Shown here in pieces: positions 25,182 through 34,728 of a stretch of 64,000 nucleotides of DNA (position 1 is its first letter; the number at the start of each line of letters is the position of its first letter). The translations under genes and the position numbers were made by a program. The notes under the pieces were generated by a model that saw only the letters and a program-made list of their open reading frames with translations, was not told the DNA's origin and did no database searches. This DNA is from Clostridiaceae bacterium Marseille-Q4143 (GTDB taxonomy: Bacteria > Bacillota > Clostridia > Lachnospirales > Lachnospiraceae), in NCBI GenBank assembly GCA_018228645.1, contig CP073693.1:2614416-2678415 (forward strand), given 5' to 3'.

Positions 25182-25583
25182 ATGAAACAGAAAGGAAATC
25201 CTTTGGCACAGTTTTTGATCGGACTTGCAATGTTAGTATCTGGTGGTTACTGGTTCTTATCCAGTGTGGCGGTACATACAGCATTTTATAGCCTAAGACT
25301 TGGCGGTATGCGGCTGAACGGTGGTTTAGTGGTAGTGCCATTTATTGTTGGCGTAATCTGGATTTGTGTAAATACCGATTCATTTGGCGCAAAACTCCTG
25401 ACAGGAGCTGGACTTTTGATGATTGTGGCATCTGTCATTGCGGGAACAGAGTTTGTGTTCCGTTATACCAGTCTGTATAATTATTTGATTATGCTGGTGC
25501 TGATGTTCGGAGGAGCAGCATTGATTTTGAAAGTATTGTGCCATGATCCGGAGAGAAAGAAGAAAAGAGACAAGGAAAGTTGA
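25182..25583 (+). CDS. Four-helix membrane protein of unknown function
   Basis: 133 residues with about four membrane segments (near 8-30, 47-65, 68-88, 92-112) and a Lys/Glu-rich cytoplasmic tail. I do not recognise a family. AAGGAG precedes the ATG by 6 bases, and it follows the SPFH gene by 13 bases, so it belongs to the PspA module. The metabolic gene that follows starts 11 bases after its stop. Confidence 0.75.
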   Translation: MKQKGNPLAQFLIGLAMLVSGGYWFLSSVAVHTAFYSLRLGGMRLNGGLVVVPFIVGVIWICVNTDSFGAKLLTGAGLLMIVASVIAGTEFVFRYTSLYNYLIMLVLMFGGAALILKVLCHDPERKKKRDKES

Positions 25584-25594
25584 GGCAGAATAAA

Positions 25595-26467
25595 ATGACC
25601 AGAGAAGAATTTCGCGTATTAGTAGAAGAGAAAGGACCGGTGATTCTGGATGGAGGAACCGGTTCCTGCTTGAGAAAGATGGGAATGCCGGTAGGCGTCA
25701 GTACAGAGCAGTGGGTCTATGAACATCCGGAAGAGATTGCCCGTCTGCAGAGAGAATATGCGGATGCCGGATCGATGGTCATCTATGCTCCGACCTTCGG
25801 TGCCAACAGAGAGACCCTGAAAGGTATGGGACTGGAAGCAAATGTGGAGATCCTGAACCGGGAGCTGGTAAAGCGGACCAAAGAGAATGTCGGAGACCGG
25901 GTACTGATTGCCGGTGACATGTCCACGACCGGAAAGGGACTGGAGCCTTATGGGCCCATGACTTACGACAGTATGATGGAGATCTATAAGGAGCAGATTA
26001 CGCTGCTGGCCGAAGCAGGAGTTGATCTTCTGGTGGCAGAGACACTGTTGTCCCAGGATGAAGCAACTGTGATCTGTGATGCGGCAAGGGAGGTTTGTGA
26101 TCTTCCACTTATTATTTCCTTCACCTGTGAAGGAGACGGTACTCTTTATTTTGGCGGTACTGTATTTGAAGCAGCTGCGACTATGGAAGCCATGGGGGCA
26201 GCTGCGGTGGGCGTCAATTGTTCGGTCGGCCCGGATCAGTTATCTGCAGTCATCAGTCAGCTTCATGAGACGGTATCCATTCCAATTGTGGCAAAACCCA
26301 ATGCCGGTATGCCCACAATCACGGAGACAGGTGAAGCAGTGTACAGTATGGGCTCAGACGAGTTTACCAGACACCTGCTGCATCTGAGAGACTGCGGCGC
26401 TTCTGTTATTGGCGGATGCTGTGGTACCACTCCGGAATATATCGAAGATGTAAAGAAGAGTCTGTAA
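25595..26467 (+). CDS. Homocysteine S-methyltransferase family protein
   Basis: 290 residues of the Pfam S-methyl_trans barrel, transferring a methyl group to homocysteine or a similar thiol. 'VILDGGTGSCLRKMG' (about 14-28) starts the barrel; zinc ligands are in 'GVNCSVGP' and 'IGGCCGTTPEYI' (about 272-283). The ATG at 25595 has GAGG about 10 bases upstream and is preferred over an upstream TTG. The clostridial split-MetH N-terminal module looks like this. No cobalamin or folate domain is adjacent, so the methyl donor is unknown. Confidence 0.85.
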   Translation: MTREEFRVLVEEKGPVILDGGTGSCLRKMGMPVGVSTEQWVYEHPEEIARLQREYADAGSMVIYAPTFGANRETLKGMGLEANVEILNRELVKRTKENVGDRVLIAGDMSTTGKGLEPYGPMTYDSMMEIYKEQITLLAEAGVDLLVAETLLSQDEATVICDAAREVCDLPLIISFTCEGDGTLYFGGTVFEAAATMEAMGAAAVGVNCSVGPDQLSAVISQLHETVSIPIVAKPNAGMPTITETGEAVYSMGSDEFTRHLLHLRDCGASVIGGCCGTTPEYIEDVKKSL

Positions 26468-26468
26468 T

Positions 26469-28061
26469 ATGAAAAAAGGAATTACACTGGTACTCAGTGT
26501 TGTTGGAATTATTCTGTTTCTTGTATTCCAGTTGCAGGCACAGAAGAATGTTGTAATGGCGGTTCCGGTGGTAAAAGAAGCGGTATATGAAAGTATTAAG
26601 GAAAGTCGGACGCCGGTACAGAATCTTACCAGGGCGGAGCTCCAGATTGGTGCTGTAACCGCAGCCTGGGAAGAGACAGAGCAAAGATACTATATTCCCA
26701 AAAACATGGATGAGAGCGGTTTTCGTGGAGAGCTTGGTGGGCTGCTTGACGGACAACCAGTCTCTCTCGTGTGGAAACCGGACAGTGCATTTGACAATAC
26801 TGACGATGCAGTGAAAGATGAGCATCTGTTTTCCTGTATGGTGTATTCTGACACGGAATATGCGGAACTTACGGTACTGTTTACCGGTATGCCGGTTATG
26901 AAAATAGATGGGGATATGGGAGCGGAAGGCACACAGATATCGCTTTTTGATCCGATTTTTGGAGCTGATGGGGAATATCGGTCGCTGCAGAGCAGCGCTT
27001 ACTATAATATCCGTGGAAATGCCAGCAAACGGTTTGAAAAGATCGGTTACAAGCTGGAACTGCTGGAAAATGATGGAACGACAAAAAGAAAAGAAACACT
27101 TCTCGGTATGAGAAAGGATGACAGCTGGCAGCTGAAAGCGCTGTATTCGGACAGAAGCAAGCTGAGAGATAAGCTCTCAACGGAACTCTGGAACAACATT
27201 GCGGACCTGACGCAGACGAAAGCAGATACCGGATGCCGGATGGAATATCTGGAACTCATCGTAAACGGAGAGTACAGAGGACTCTATACGCTGGTAGAAC
27301 CGACGGATTACAAGTCTCTTGGCCTGGATAAAACAAAGGACATCATCTATAAGGTGGGTTCTGACGAACGTCCCAATGATGATCTTTTTGTGGAAAGTGA
27401 AGCGTCTCAGTCCTTTGAGTGCGGAGGAGTTCATATCCGTCAGGCTTCTAAAACATGGGAGTCCGGACTCTGGACTCCGTTTCAGACATTCTGGGATAAT
27501 GCCTATGAACTGGACACCACAGGAAGTCTGGAGACGCTGTATAGCTGTATTGACCGGCAGAATTTTATCGATTTTGATCTGTATTACAATGTAATTGCAG
27601 GTATGGATAACCGGTTCAAAAATATTATTTACAGCACGGTCATGAATAAAGACGGCACATATGTTATCCGGCGGATTCCGTGGGATCAGAATTATTCCTG
27701 GGGAGATGACTTCGAACAGGGAGAAGATAAAGACATTAAAAATATTCGATTTAATCCGGAACTGAAGACGAAATGGCTGAATGAAGATGTATTCCGCAAT
27801 ATGCAGGCGTTGGATGACACACTTCCGGCAGATATGCTCCGTACATGGAAAAGATGGCGTGAAAGTTTTCTGACAGAAGAACGGTGGAAAGCATATGCAC
27901 GGGAGCAGATGGCATATCTTACGGATTCCGGGGCATTTGCAAGGGATACAGAGAAATGGCCGGACAGTGAGAATGTGAACAGCACGAAAGAAATCGAGTC
28001 CTATATTGATGCCAGATTTTCCTGGCTGGATAAATATTTGGCAGATTTAGCAGAACAATAA
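26469..28061 (+). CDS. CotH kinase family protein, copy 1
   Basis: 530 residues with one N-terminal membrane anchor or signal segment (about 5-22), so the bulk is outside the membrane. The CotH kinase domain covers about 150-480: 'RGNASKRFEKIGYKLEL' (about 182-198), 'DRSKLRDKLS', 'NGEYRGLYTLVEP' (about 268-280), 'DLYYNVIAGMDNRFKNI' and 'RRIPWDQNYSWGDD' (about 403-416) are family landmarks. CotH phosphorylates spore-coat proteins in Bacillus; secreted versions in gut clostridia are uncharacterised. The ATG is 1 base after the preceding stop and lacks a good ribosome site, which suggests translational coupling. Confidence 0.85.
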   Translation: MKKGITLVLSVVGIILFLVFQLQAQKNVVMAVPVVKEAVYESIKESRTPVQNLTRAELQIGAVTAAWEETEQRYYIPKNMDESGFRGELGGLLDGQPVSLVWKPDSAFDNTDDAVKDEHLFSCMVYSDTEYAELTVLFTGMPVMKIDGDMGAEGTQISLFDPIFGADGEYRSLQSSAYYNIRGNASKRFEKIGYKLELLENDGTTKRKETLLGMRKDDSWQLKALYSDRSKLRDKLSTELWNNIADLTQTKADTGCRMEYLELIVNGEYRGLYTLVEPTDYKSLGLDKTKDIIYKVGSDERPNDDLFVESEASQSFECGGVHIRQASKTWESGLWTPFQTFWDNAYELDTTGSLETLYSCIDRQNFIDFDLYYNVIAGMDNRFKNIIYSTVMNKDGTYVIRRIPWDQNYSWGDDFEQGEDKDIKNIRFNPELKTKWLNEDVFRNMQALDDTLPADMLRTWKRWRESFLTEERWKAYAREQMAYLTDSGAFARDTEKWPDSENVNSTKEIESYIDARFSWLDKYLADLAEQ

Positions 28062-28090
28062 TTGACAAAGATGATCATCATTGCTAAAAT
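28062..28090 (+). promoter_or_regulatory. Promoter of ilvN-ilvC with a palindrome in the spacer
   Basis: TTGACA (28062-28067), a 17-base spacer and TAAAAT (28085-28090). The spacer carries the perfect palindrome GATGATCATC (28070-28079), a candidate repressor site. The leader of about 27 bases is too short for a T-box. Confidence 0.7.
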
Positions 28091-28123
28091 ATTTGGTATT
28101 AACAACAGAAAGCAGGGGTATAC

Positions 28124-29712
<1,589 letters not shown>

Positions 29713-29722
29713 GAATAGGTAG

Positions 29723-29775
29723 AAACCGCCACGGTACGGGGCACCTGCGGGTACTCCGCCGCGGCGGTTTTTTTG
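29723..29775 (+). terminator. Terminator after ilvC
   Basis: AAACCGCC (29723-29730) pairs with GGCGGTTT (29763-29770), with further GC-rich pairing inside, followed by TTTTG. Confidence 0.85.
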
Positions 29776-29781
29776 TGAGGT

Positions 29782-31875
29782 ATGACTTTGAAAAAGCACG
29801 GATTATCGACAGGGCACTTGATTTGCCTGTTTTTACTGCTTCATATAGCGGCTGTGGGATATGCAGTCACCTTCCTGCATCCATATTATGGTTCCAATGA
29901 TGAATTTACATTGGCGGCGATTGCCTCTGGGGCATACGGGAGTTATACGCAGTATTTTATCTATCTGCACAGTGCATTTGGATGGATATTGAAATGTTTC
30001 TATATGCTGTTCCCGTCTGTGAACTGTTATACGATAGTGATGTACGGGCTGATTTTTCTGTCATTGTCAGCCATTGGTTGTACCTGGATTACCAGGTGGA
30101 AAAAAATCGGCGCTGTAATGGCGGTTATGCTGGTTTTGGCAGGACTGTCACCTCTTTATGTGGAATTACAGTATACAAAAACAGCGGCTGTTGTGACAGC
30201 AGCCGGATATGTTCTGCTGTTTATTGGAGGACAGAAAGCAGAAAAATGGAAAAAAGCATTTGTGCAGGCCCTGGGAATTCTGTTGCTTCTGCTGGGAAGC
30301 TGGATTCGTTTCCAGTCCTTTGGCATGGTCAGCATTCTTGCATTTGGATTCTGGCTTGCACGGGCAGTGAGGGTACTGAAAACAAGAGAATGGAAGCAGT
30401 TTCTGGTATGCGACTGCCTGCCGTGTATCATTGCTTTTTCCTGCGTGTTCGGAAGTATTGCCGCAGAAAATGTTCTGGTCTATACACCTGGAAGCCAGGA
30501 AGAGCATTATCGGGAATATGATAAGGCAAGACAGCGTCTCCTGGATTACGGTGTTCCGGAATGGGATGATTATCAGGCGGAATATGAGGCACTTGGCCTT
30601 ACGAGAACGGATGTCATCAATCTGGAAAAATGGCTGATTGCGGATTATGACCGTTACACGGCAGATACGTTTAATGCGATTGTTGCATTTCGGCAAGACC
30701 GGCCATTCCAGTGGGAATACCTGCTGGATTATCTGCGAATTTTGATAATGAAGCCATTGTTCCTTCTGGGAGCATTTGGATGGCTGCTCTGGTTTGCAGC
30801 ATCCTTCAGGAAAAAGAAGGATCTGCCAGAATATGTAGTGGTATTCTGGCCGGGTATTGCGTTGCTGGGAGTATATCTTTATTTTATTAAGATTTACCGG
30901 GTATTGCCTATCGTGGTGACTGCCTGCCTGCTGATGTTTGTTATTTTCATCTGGTCTGCAGTGCAGGAAAGAATTTTTGAACAGTGGGAAGATCAGCTGG
31001 AGGGAAAACGGTTTGCAGCAGCCGGTATGGCAGGTGTGATCCTGACTGCTGGACTGGGCGTCAATATGCTGATTCGTCCGCTTGGACAGCCTTCTTTGCA
31101 ACAATCGGAAGAAAGCGTGGCATTTCGGAATCTGTACGACACGATTACCAAAAACAAAAATGTTTTTTATGCATTTGATCCTGTCAGCAATACCGGTGTG
31201 GAACTTGGATATTCTATTTTTGAGAAACTTCCGGATGATTATCTGACAAATATATTTACGCTGGGAGGCTGGGAAACGGAATCTCCGCAGATTGTGGATA
31301 ATCTTGAAAAATATGACTGCAGAAGTCTTCTGACAGGGCTCTATACCAGTGATCAGGCAGTGCTCATATCGGACACCATGCTGGAACACATTATGCTGCA
31401 TCTGCAGGATATATATGATGGTATTTTTATTACGTACTCCAAGGTCAATCAGATTGGCAATTTTAATCTGTATGCGCTGAACTACAAGATGTCCGGCCTG
31501 AAACAGACAGATAAATACAGCGGAACACTGGATCGCACTTATACAGCGGAGGCAGAACGATATGATGTGATCGAGGGAACGGTCGACATGACGCCGGAAG
31601 AGTTGGAAGGGAAAAGCGTATTTCTCTGGATGGAGAGTGTGGAAAGTGGAAAACGCAGGATGTTCCAGGGAACCTGGCAGCAACAGGACGAAGATGGGCT
31701 GTACTCCATGCTCTATGATACTTCTCTTTCTGATACCAGCCAGTTCCGGTTTACAATACCGAAGATGGATTATCCTCTGGATGACCGTTATGAGGTGAAT
31801 ATTGTTATCCGTGACAGAGATAAAGCGGTAAGAATTCAGACAGAAAATCACCTTTATGATACGGAGGCACCGTGA
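29782..31875 (+). CDS. Large polytopic membrane protein, possible GT-C-type glycosyltransferase
   Basis: 697 residues with about ten or eleven membrane segments in the N-terminal 430, a first extracytoplasmic loop containing 'HPYYGSNDEFTLAAIASG' (about 33-50), and a soluble C-terminal domain of about 250 residues. The topology and an acidic first loop resemble GT-C polyprenol-sugar-dependent glycosyltransferases, but I see no diagnostic motif. GAGG sits only 1 base before the ATG; the in-frame TTG at 29788 has better spacing (7). The acyltransferase gene overlaps its stop (TGATG), so both likely modify the same surface polymer. Confidence 0.65.
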   Translation: MTLKKHGLSTGHLICLFLLLHIAAVGYAVTFLHPYYGSNDEFTLAAIASGAYGSYTQYFIYLHSAFGWILKCFYMLFPSVNCYTIVMYGLIFLSLSAIGCTWITRWKKIGAVMAVMLVLAGLSPLYVELQYTKTAAVVTAAGYVLLFIGGQKAEKWKKAFVQALGILLLLLGSWIRFQSFGMVSILAFGFWLARAVRVLKTREWKQFLVCDCLPCIIAFSCVFGSIAAENVLVYTPGSQEEHYREYDKARQRLLDYGVPEWDDYQAEYEALGLTRTDVINLEKWLIADYDRYTADTFNAIVAFRQDRPFQWEYLLDYLRILIMKPLFLLGAFGWLLWFAASFRKKKDLPEYVVVFWPGIALLGVYLYFIKIYRVLPIVVTACLLMFVIFIWSAVQERIFEQWEDQLEGKRFAAAGMAGVILTAGLGVNMLIRPLGQPSLQQSEESVAFRNLYDTITKNKNVFYAFDPVSNTGVELGYSIFEKLPDDYLTNIFTLGGWETESPQIVDNLEKYDCRSLLTGLYTSDQAVLISDTMLEHIMLHLQDIYDGIFITYSKVNQIGNFNLYALNYKMSGLKQTDKYSGTLDRTYTAEAERYDVIEGTVDMTPEELEGKSVFLWMESVESGKRRMFQGTWQQQDEDGLYSMLYDTSLSDTSQFRFTIPKMDYPLDDRYEVNIVIRDRDKAVRIQTENHLYDTEAP

Positions 31876-33002
31876 TGGAACAGGAAATACGAAAAAAACG
31901 TCAGGTAAATTTTGAGCTTCTCAGAATTCTCTGCATGTATATGATTGTCATCGGGCACTGCCTGTTTCATGGCCGTGTAACGGCAAAACTGGGATATGGT
32001 ACGGTGAATTATTTTCTGTCCTATCTGATACAGTCATTTTCTGTAGTACATGTGAACTGTTTTGTCATGATCGGCGGATATTTTGCCATAGACAGAGCTT
32101 TTAAAGCAGAACGGGCAGTGAAGCTCTGGAAACAGGTGGCATTTTATTCTGTTGGTATTTTTCTGCTATGTGCGATATTTGGAAGTATTGCACCGGTGGA
32201 TGTGGTGAAGGCAGTGCTTCCGATCTCGTCAAAGACATACTGGTTTGCATCTGTCTATATGGGACTGCTGCTCCTGATGCCATTTCTTGGCATGGTGGCA
32301 GTGCGGATTACCAGAAAACAGTATCAGTACCTGCTTTTGCTGCTGGCATTATTTTTGAGTGTCAATCATATGATTTTTCGGACGGATACCTATGGAACTT
32401 TCAATGGCCGTGATCTTCCCGGATTTATCTTTCTGGCATTATTGGCGGGATATATAAAGCTCCATATGAGAGAAGACAGAAAATATGTGAGAAAGGGACT
32501 TGCGGGGTATGTGATCTGTTCCCTGTCAGTACTGGCAAGTGTATATCTGTCGGTGAAGATGGGACTTGAAGATACCGGGTATTTCCTGAATTACAATTCA
32601 CCGCTGGCATTACTGGCAACATTTTCTATTTTTGTGGCAGTCAGGAATATGCCATGGAAAGAGAGCAGGCTGGATGGCCTGATTCTGAAGGTTTCCGGCG
32701 CAGCGTTCGGAGTCTATCTGATCCATGACAATTATCTGATCCGTTATCTGGTGTGGGATACCTTTCGCGCCAGCAAAGTAGCGAGAACCCACTGGGCAGT
32801 GATCTATGCGGTAGTGGCAGCAGTGATTGTCTATATCGTGTGTACCTGTGTGGAACTGCTGCGTCAGAGGCTTTTTAAGGCAGTTGGGACCTGTTACGGG
32901 AAGACGGGATGTTACAGAAAAGAACAGAAACTATGTGAAAAAATAAACTTCATGTTATTTGAAAATGATACAAATCAGGAGGACAAAAATGAGCGAATAT
33001 AG
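31875..33002 (+). CDS. Membrane acyltransferase 3 (OatA/WecH-type) family protein
   Basis: 375 residues with about ten membrane segments. The N-terminal 'VNFELLRILCMYMIVIGHCLFHG' region (split here around residues 10-32) contains the catalytic His of the family in 'IGHCLFH'. Such enzymes O-acetylate cell-wall or exopolysaccharide sugars. It starts on the TGA of the preceding gene. Its last 14 bases overlap the metY start, and the polar 30-residue tail after the last helix may be partly a product of that overlap. Confidence 0.82.
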   Translation: MEQEIRKKRQVNFELLRILCMYMIVIGHCLFHGRVTAKLGYGTVNYFLSYLIQSFSVVHVNCFVMIGGYFAIDRAFKAERAVKLWKQVAFYSVGIFLLCAIFGSIAPVDVVKAVLPISSKTYWFASVYMGLLLLMPFLGMVAVRITRKQYQYLLLLLALFLSVNHMIFRTDTYGTFNGRDLPGFIFLALLAGYIKLHMREDRKYVRKGLAGYVICSLSVLASVYLSVKMGLEDTGYFLNYNSPLALLATFSIFVAVRNMPWKESRLDGLILKVSGAAFGVYLIHDNYLIRYLVWDTFRASKVARTHWAVIYAVVAAVIVYIVCTCVELLRQRLFKAVGTCYGKTGCYRKEQKLCEKINFMLFENDTNQEDKNERI

Positions 33003-34284
33003 AATAGGAACGAAATGTGTACAGGGAGGCTACACGCCGGGAAACGGAGAACCGAGACAGGTGCCGATTATCCAGTCCACTACATTTAAATATAATACCA
33101 GCGAGGATATGGGAAAACTGTTTGATCTGGAAGCGGAAGGATATTTTTACAGTCGTCTGCAGAATCCGACCAATGATCATGTGGCAGCCAAAATTGCAGA
33201 GATGGAAGGCGGAACTGCAGCTATGCTCACATCCAGCGGACAGGCTGCAAATTTCATGGCAATGTTCAATATCTGTGAGTGTGGAGACCATATCGTTGCC
33301 TCATCTTCGATCTATGGCGGAACCTTTAATCTGATTGCTGTTACCATGGCGAAGATGGGGATTACCGCAACTTTTGTATCACCGGATGCAACGGAAGAGG
33401 AGTTGAATGCGGCATTCAAACCGAATACAAAACTGATGTTTGGAGAAACCATTGCCAATCCGGCGCTGACCGTTCTGGATATTGAACTGTTTGCAAAAGT
33501 GGCTCATGCTCATGGAGTTCCGCTGATGGTAGATAATACGTTCCCGACACCGGTGAACTGCAGACCGATCGAGTGGGGTGCGGATATTGTTACCCACTCT
33601 ACTACAAAATATATGGATGGACACGGAGCGGCTCTTGGTGGAGCCATCGTGGACAGTGGAAATTTTGACTGGATGGCTCATGCTGATAAATATCCGGGAC
33701 TCTGCACACCGGATGAGAGTTATCATGGAATTACTTATGCAGAAAAGTTTGGAAAAGAGGGTGCGTTTATTACTAAATGTACAGCGCAGCTTATGCGTGA
33801 CTTTGGCTGCGTGCAGTCTCCGCAGAATGCTTTTATTCTGAATCTCGGCCTGGAATCTCTGCATGTACGTATGCCGAAACATGTGGAAAATGGTCAGGCT
33901 GTGGCAGAATTCCTGGAAAGTCATCCCAAGGTTGCTTATGTGAATTATTCCGGACTTCCGTCCAATAAATATTATGAGAGAGCACAGAAATATCTTCCCA
34001 ATGGAGGATGTGGTGTCGTTTCCTTTGGACTGAAAGGCGGCCGTGAGGCAGCTTCCACCTTTATGAAGAACTTGAAATTGGGCGCGATTGAAACTCATGT
34101 GGCAGATGCCAGAACCTGCTGCCTGAATCCGGCAACTTCCACTCACAGACAGATGAATGATGAACAGCTAAAAGAAGCAGGTGTGCCGGCAGAACTGATC
34201 CGCATCAGTCTTGGCCTCGAAGATAAAGAAGACCTGATTGCAGACATTTCCGCGGCGCTGGATGCAATTAAAGAAGAAAAGTAG
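32989..34284 (+). CDS. metY: O-acetylhomoserine sulfhydrylase family, PLP-dependent
   Basis: 431 residues of the Cys/Met gamma-family, most like MetY (O-acetylhomoserine plus sulfide gives homocysteine). The PLP lysine is in 'THSTTKYMDGHGAALGG' (about 200-216); 'YSRLQNPTNDHV' (about 54-65) and 'MLTSSGQAANF' (about 76-86) are typical. Start at 32989 has AGGAGG 7 bases upstream. Methionine gamma-lyase and cystathionine gamma-synthase are close relatives, so the assignment is by length and overall pattern. Lies between surface genes and a leucine operon. Confidence 0.85.
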   Translation: MSEYRIGTKCVQGGYTPGNGEPRQVPIIQSTTFKYNTSEDMGKLFDLEAEGYFYSRLQNPTNDHVAAKIAEMEGGTAAMLTSSGQAANFMAMFNICECGDHIVASSSIYGGTFNLIAVTMAKMGITATFVSPDATEEELNAAFKPNTKLMFGETIANPALTVLDIELFAKVAHAHGVPLMVDNTFPTPVNCRPIEWGADIVTHSTTKYMDGHGAALGGAIVDSGNFDWMAHADKYPGLCTPDESYHGITYAEKFGKEGAFITKCTAQLMRDFGCVQSPQNAFILNLGLESLHVRMPKHVENGQAVAEFLESHPKVAYVNYSGLPSNKYYERAQKYLPNGGCGVVSFGLKGGREAASTFMKNLKLGAIETHVADARTCCLNPATSTHRQMNDEQLKEAGVPAELIRISLGLEDKEDLIADISAALDAIKEEK

Positions 34285-34287
34285 AAC

Positions 34288-34316
34288 TTGACATTTTCGA
34301 CAGAGTTTGCTATCAT
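34288..34316 (+). promoter_or_regulatory. Promoter of the leuA T-box leader
   Basis: TTGACA (34288-34293), a 17-base spacer and TATCAT (34311-34316), starting 3 bases after the metY stop. Confidence 0.8.
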
Positions 34317-34322
34317 AAATTT

Positions 34323-34634
34323 CAGTGAAATAAGTAAATGCGTTGATGAGGAATAGTACATTCAGACTTGATTTCAGAGAGCTGTCGGCTGGTGTGAGAC
34401 AGCAGAGAGAATGTTTGGAACTCGCCTCGGAGCGGCTGTCCAAAATCTTCTATATAATAAGAAGAAAGTAGACACAGACGGAATCCCTGCCGTTACGAAG
34501 GGAAGGATATAAGAAAGTAATTTCCGTATCCGGTAAGTGTGCGAATCATTTCGCAAAATGAGAGTGGTACCGCGTAGAACAGTTTAGTCCTTCGTCTCTT
34601 GGTCTGTAAAGGCCGGAGACGGAGGATTTTTTGT
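34323..34634 (+). promoter_or_regulatory. T-box riboswitch (leucine specifier) upstream of leuA
   Basis: The antiterminator T-box GTGGTACCGCG is at 34564-34574, followed by a terminator with CCTTCGTCTC (34589-34598) facing GAGACGGAGG (34616-34625) and a T-run. The stem I region (about 34360-34440) carries GCTGTC/GACAGC and an AGAGAGAA element; CTC at 34421-34423 sits where the specifier codon is expected and reads leucine, matching LeuA. Uncharged tRNA-Leu would stabilise the antiterminator and turn on leuA. Confidence 0.9.
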
Positions 34635-34728
34635 TTTATAAGAATGAACGGTTCCAGGCTCCTTTGGCGTTTGCTTTGTTTCACAGAAGAAAAATGTGAA
34701 AGAATGTAGAATTAAGGAGAGAGAAAAA

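Noticed and set aside
30166..31851. Open frame of 561 codons on the minus strand
   Set aside because: Antisense to the 697-residue membrane protein. The hydrophobic, codon-biased plus-strand frame with downstream coupling is the real gene.
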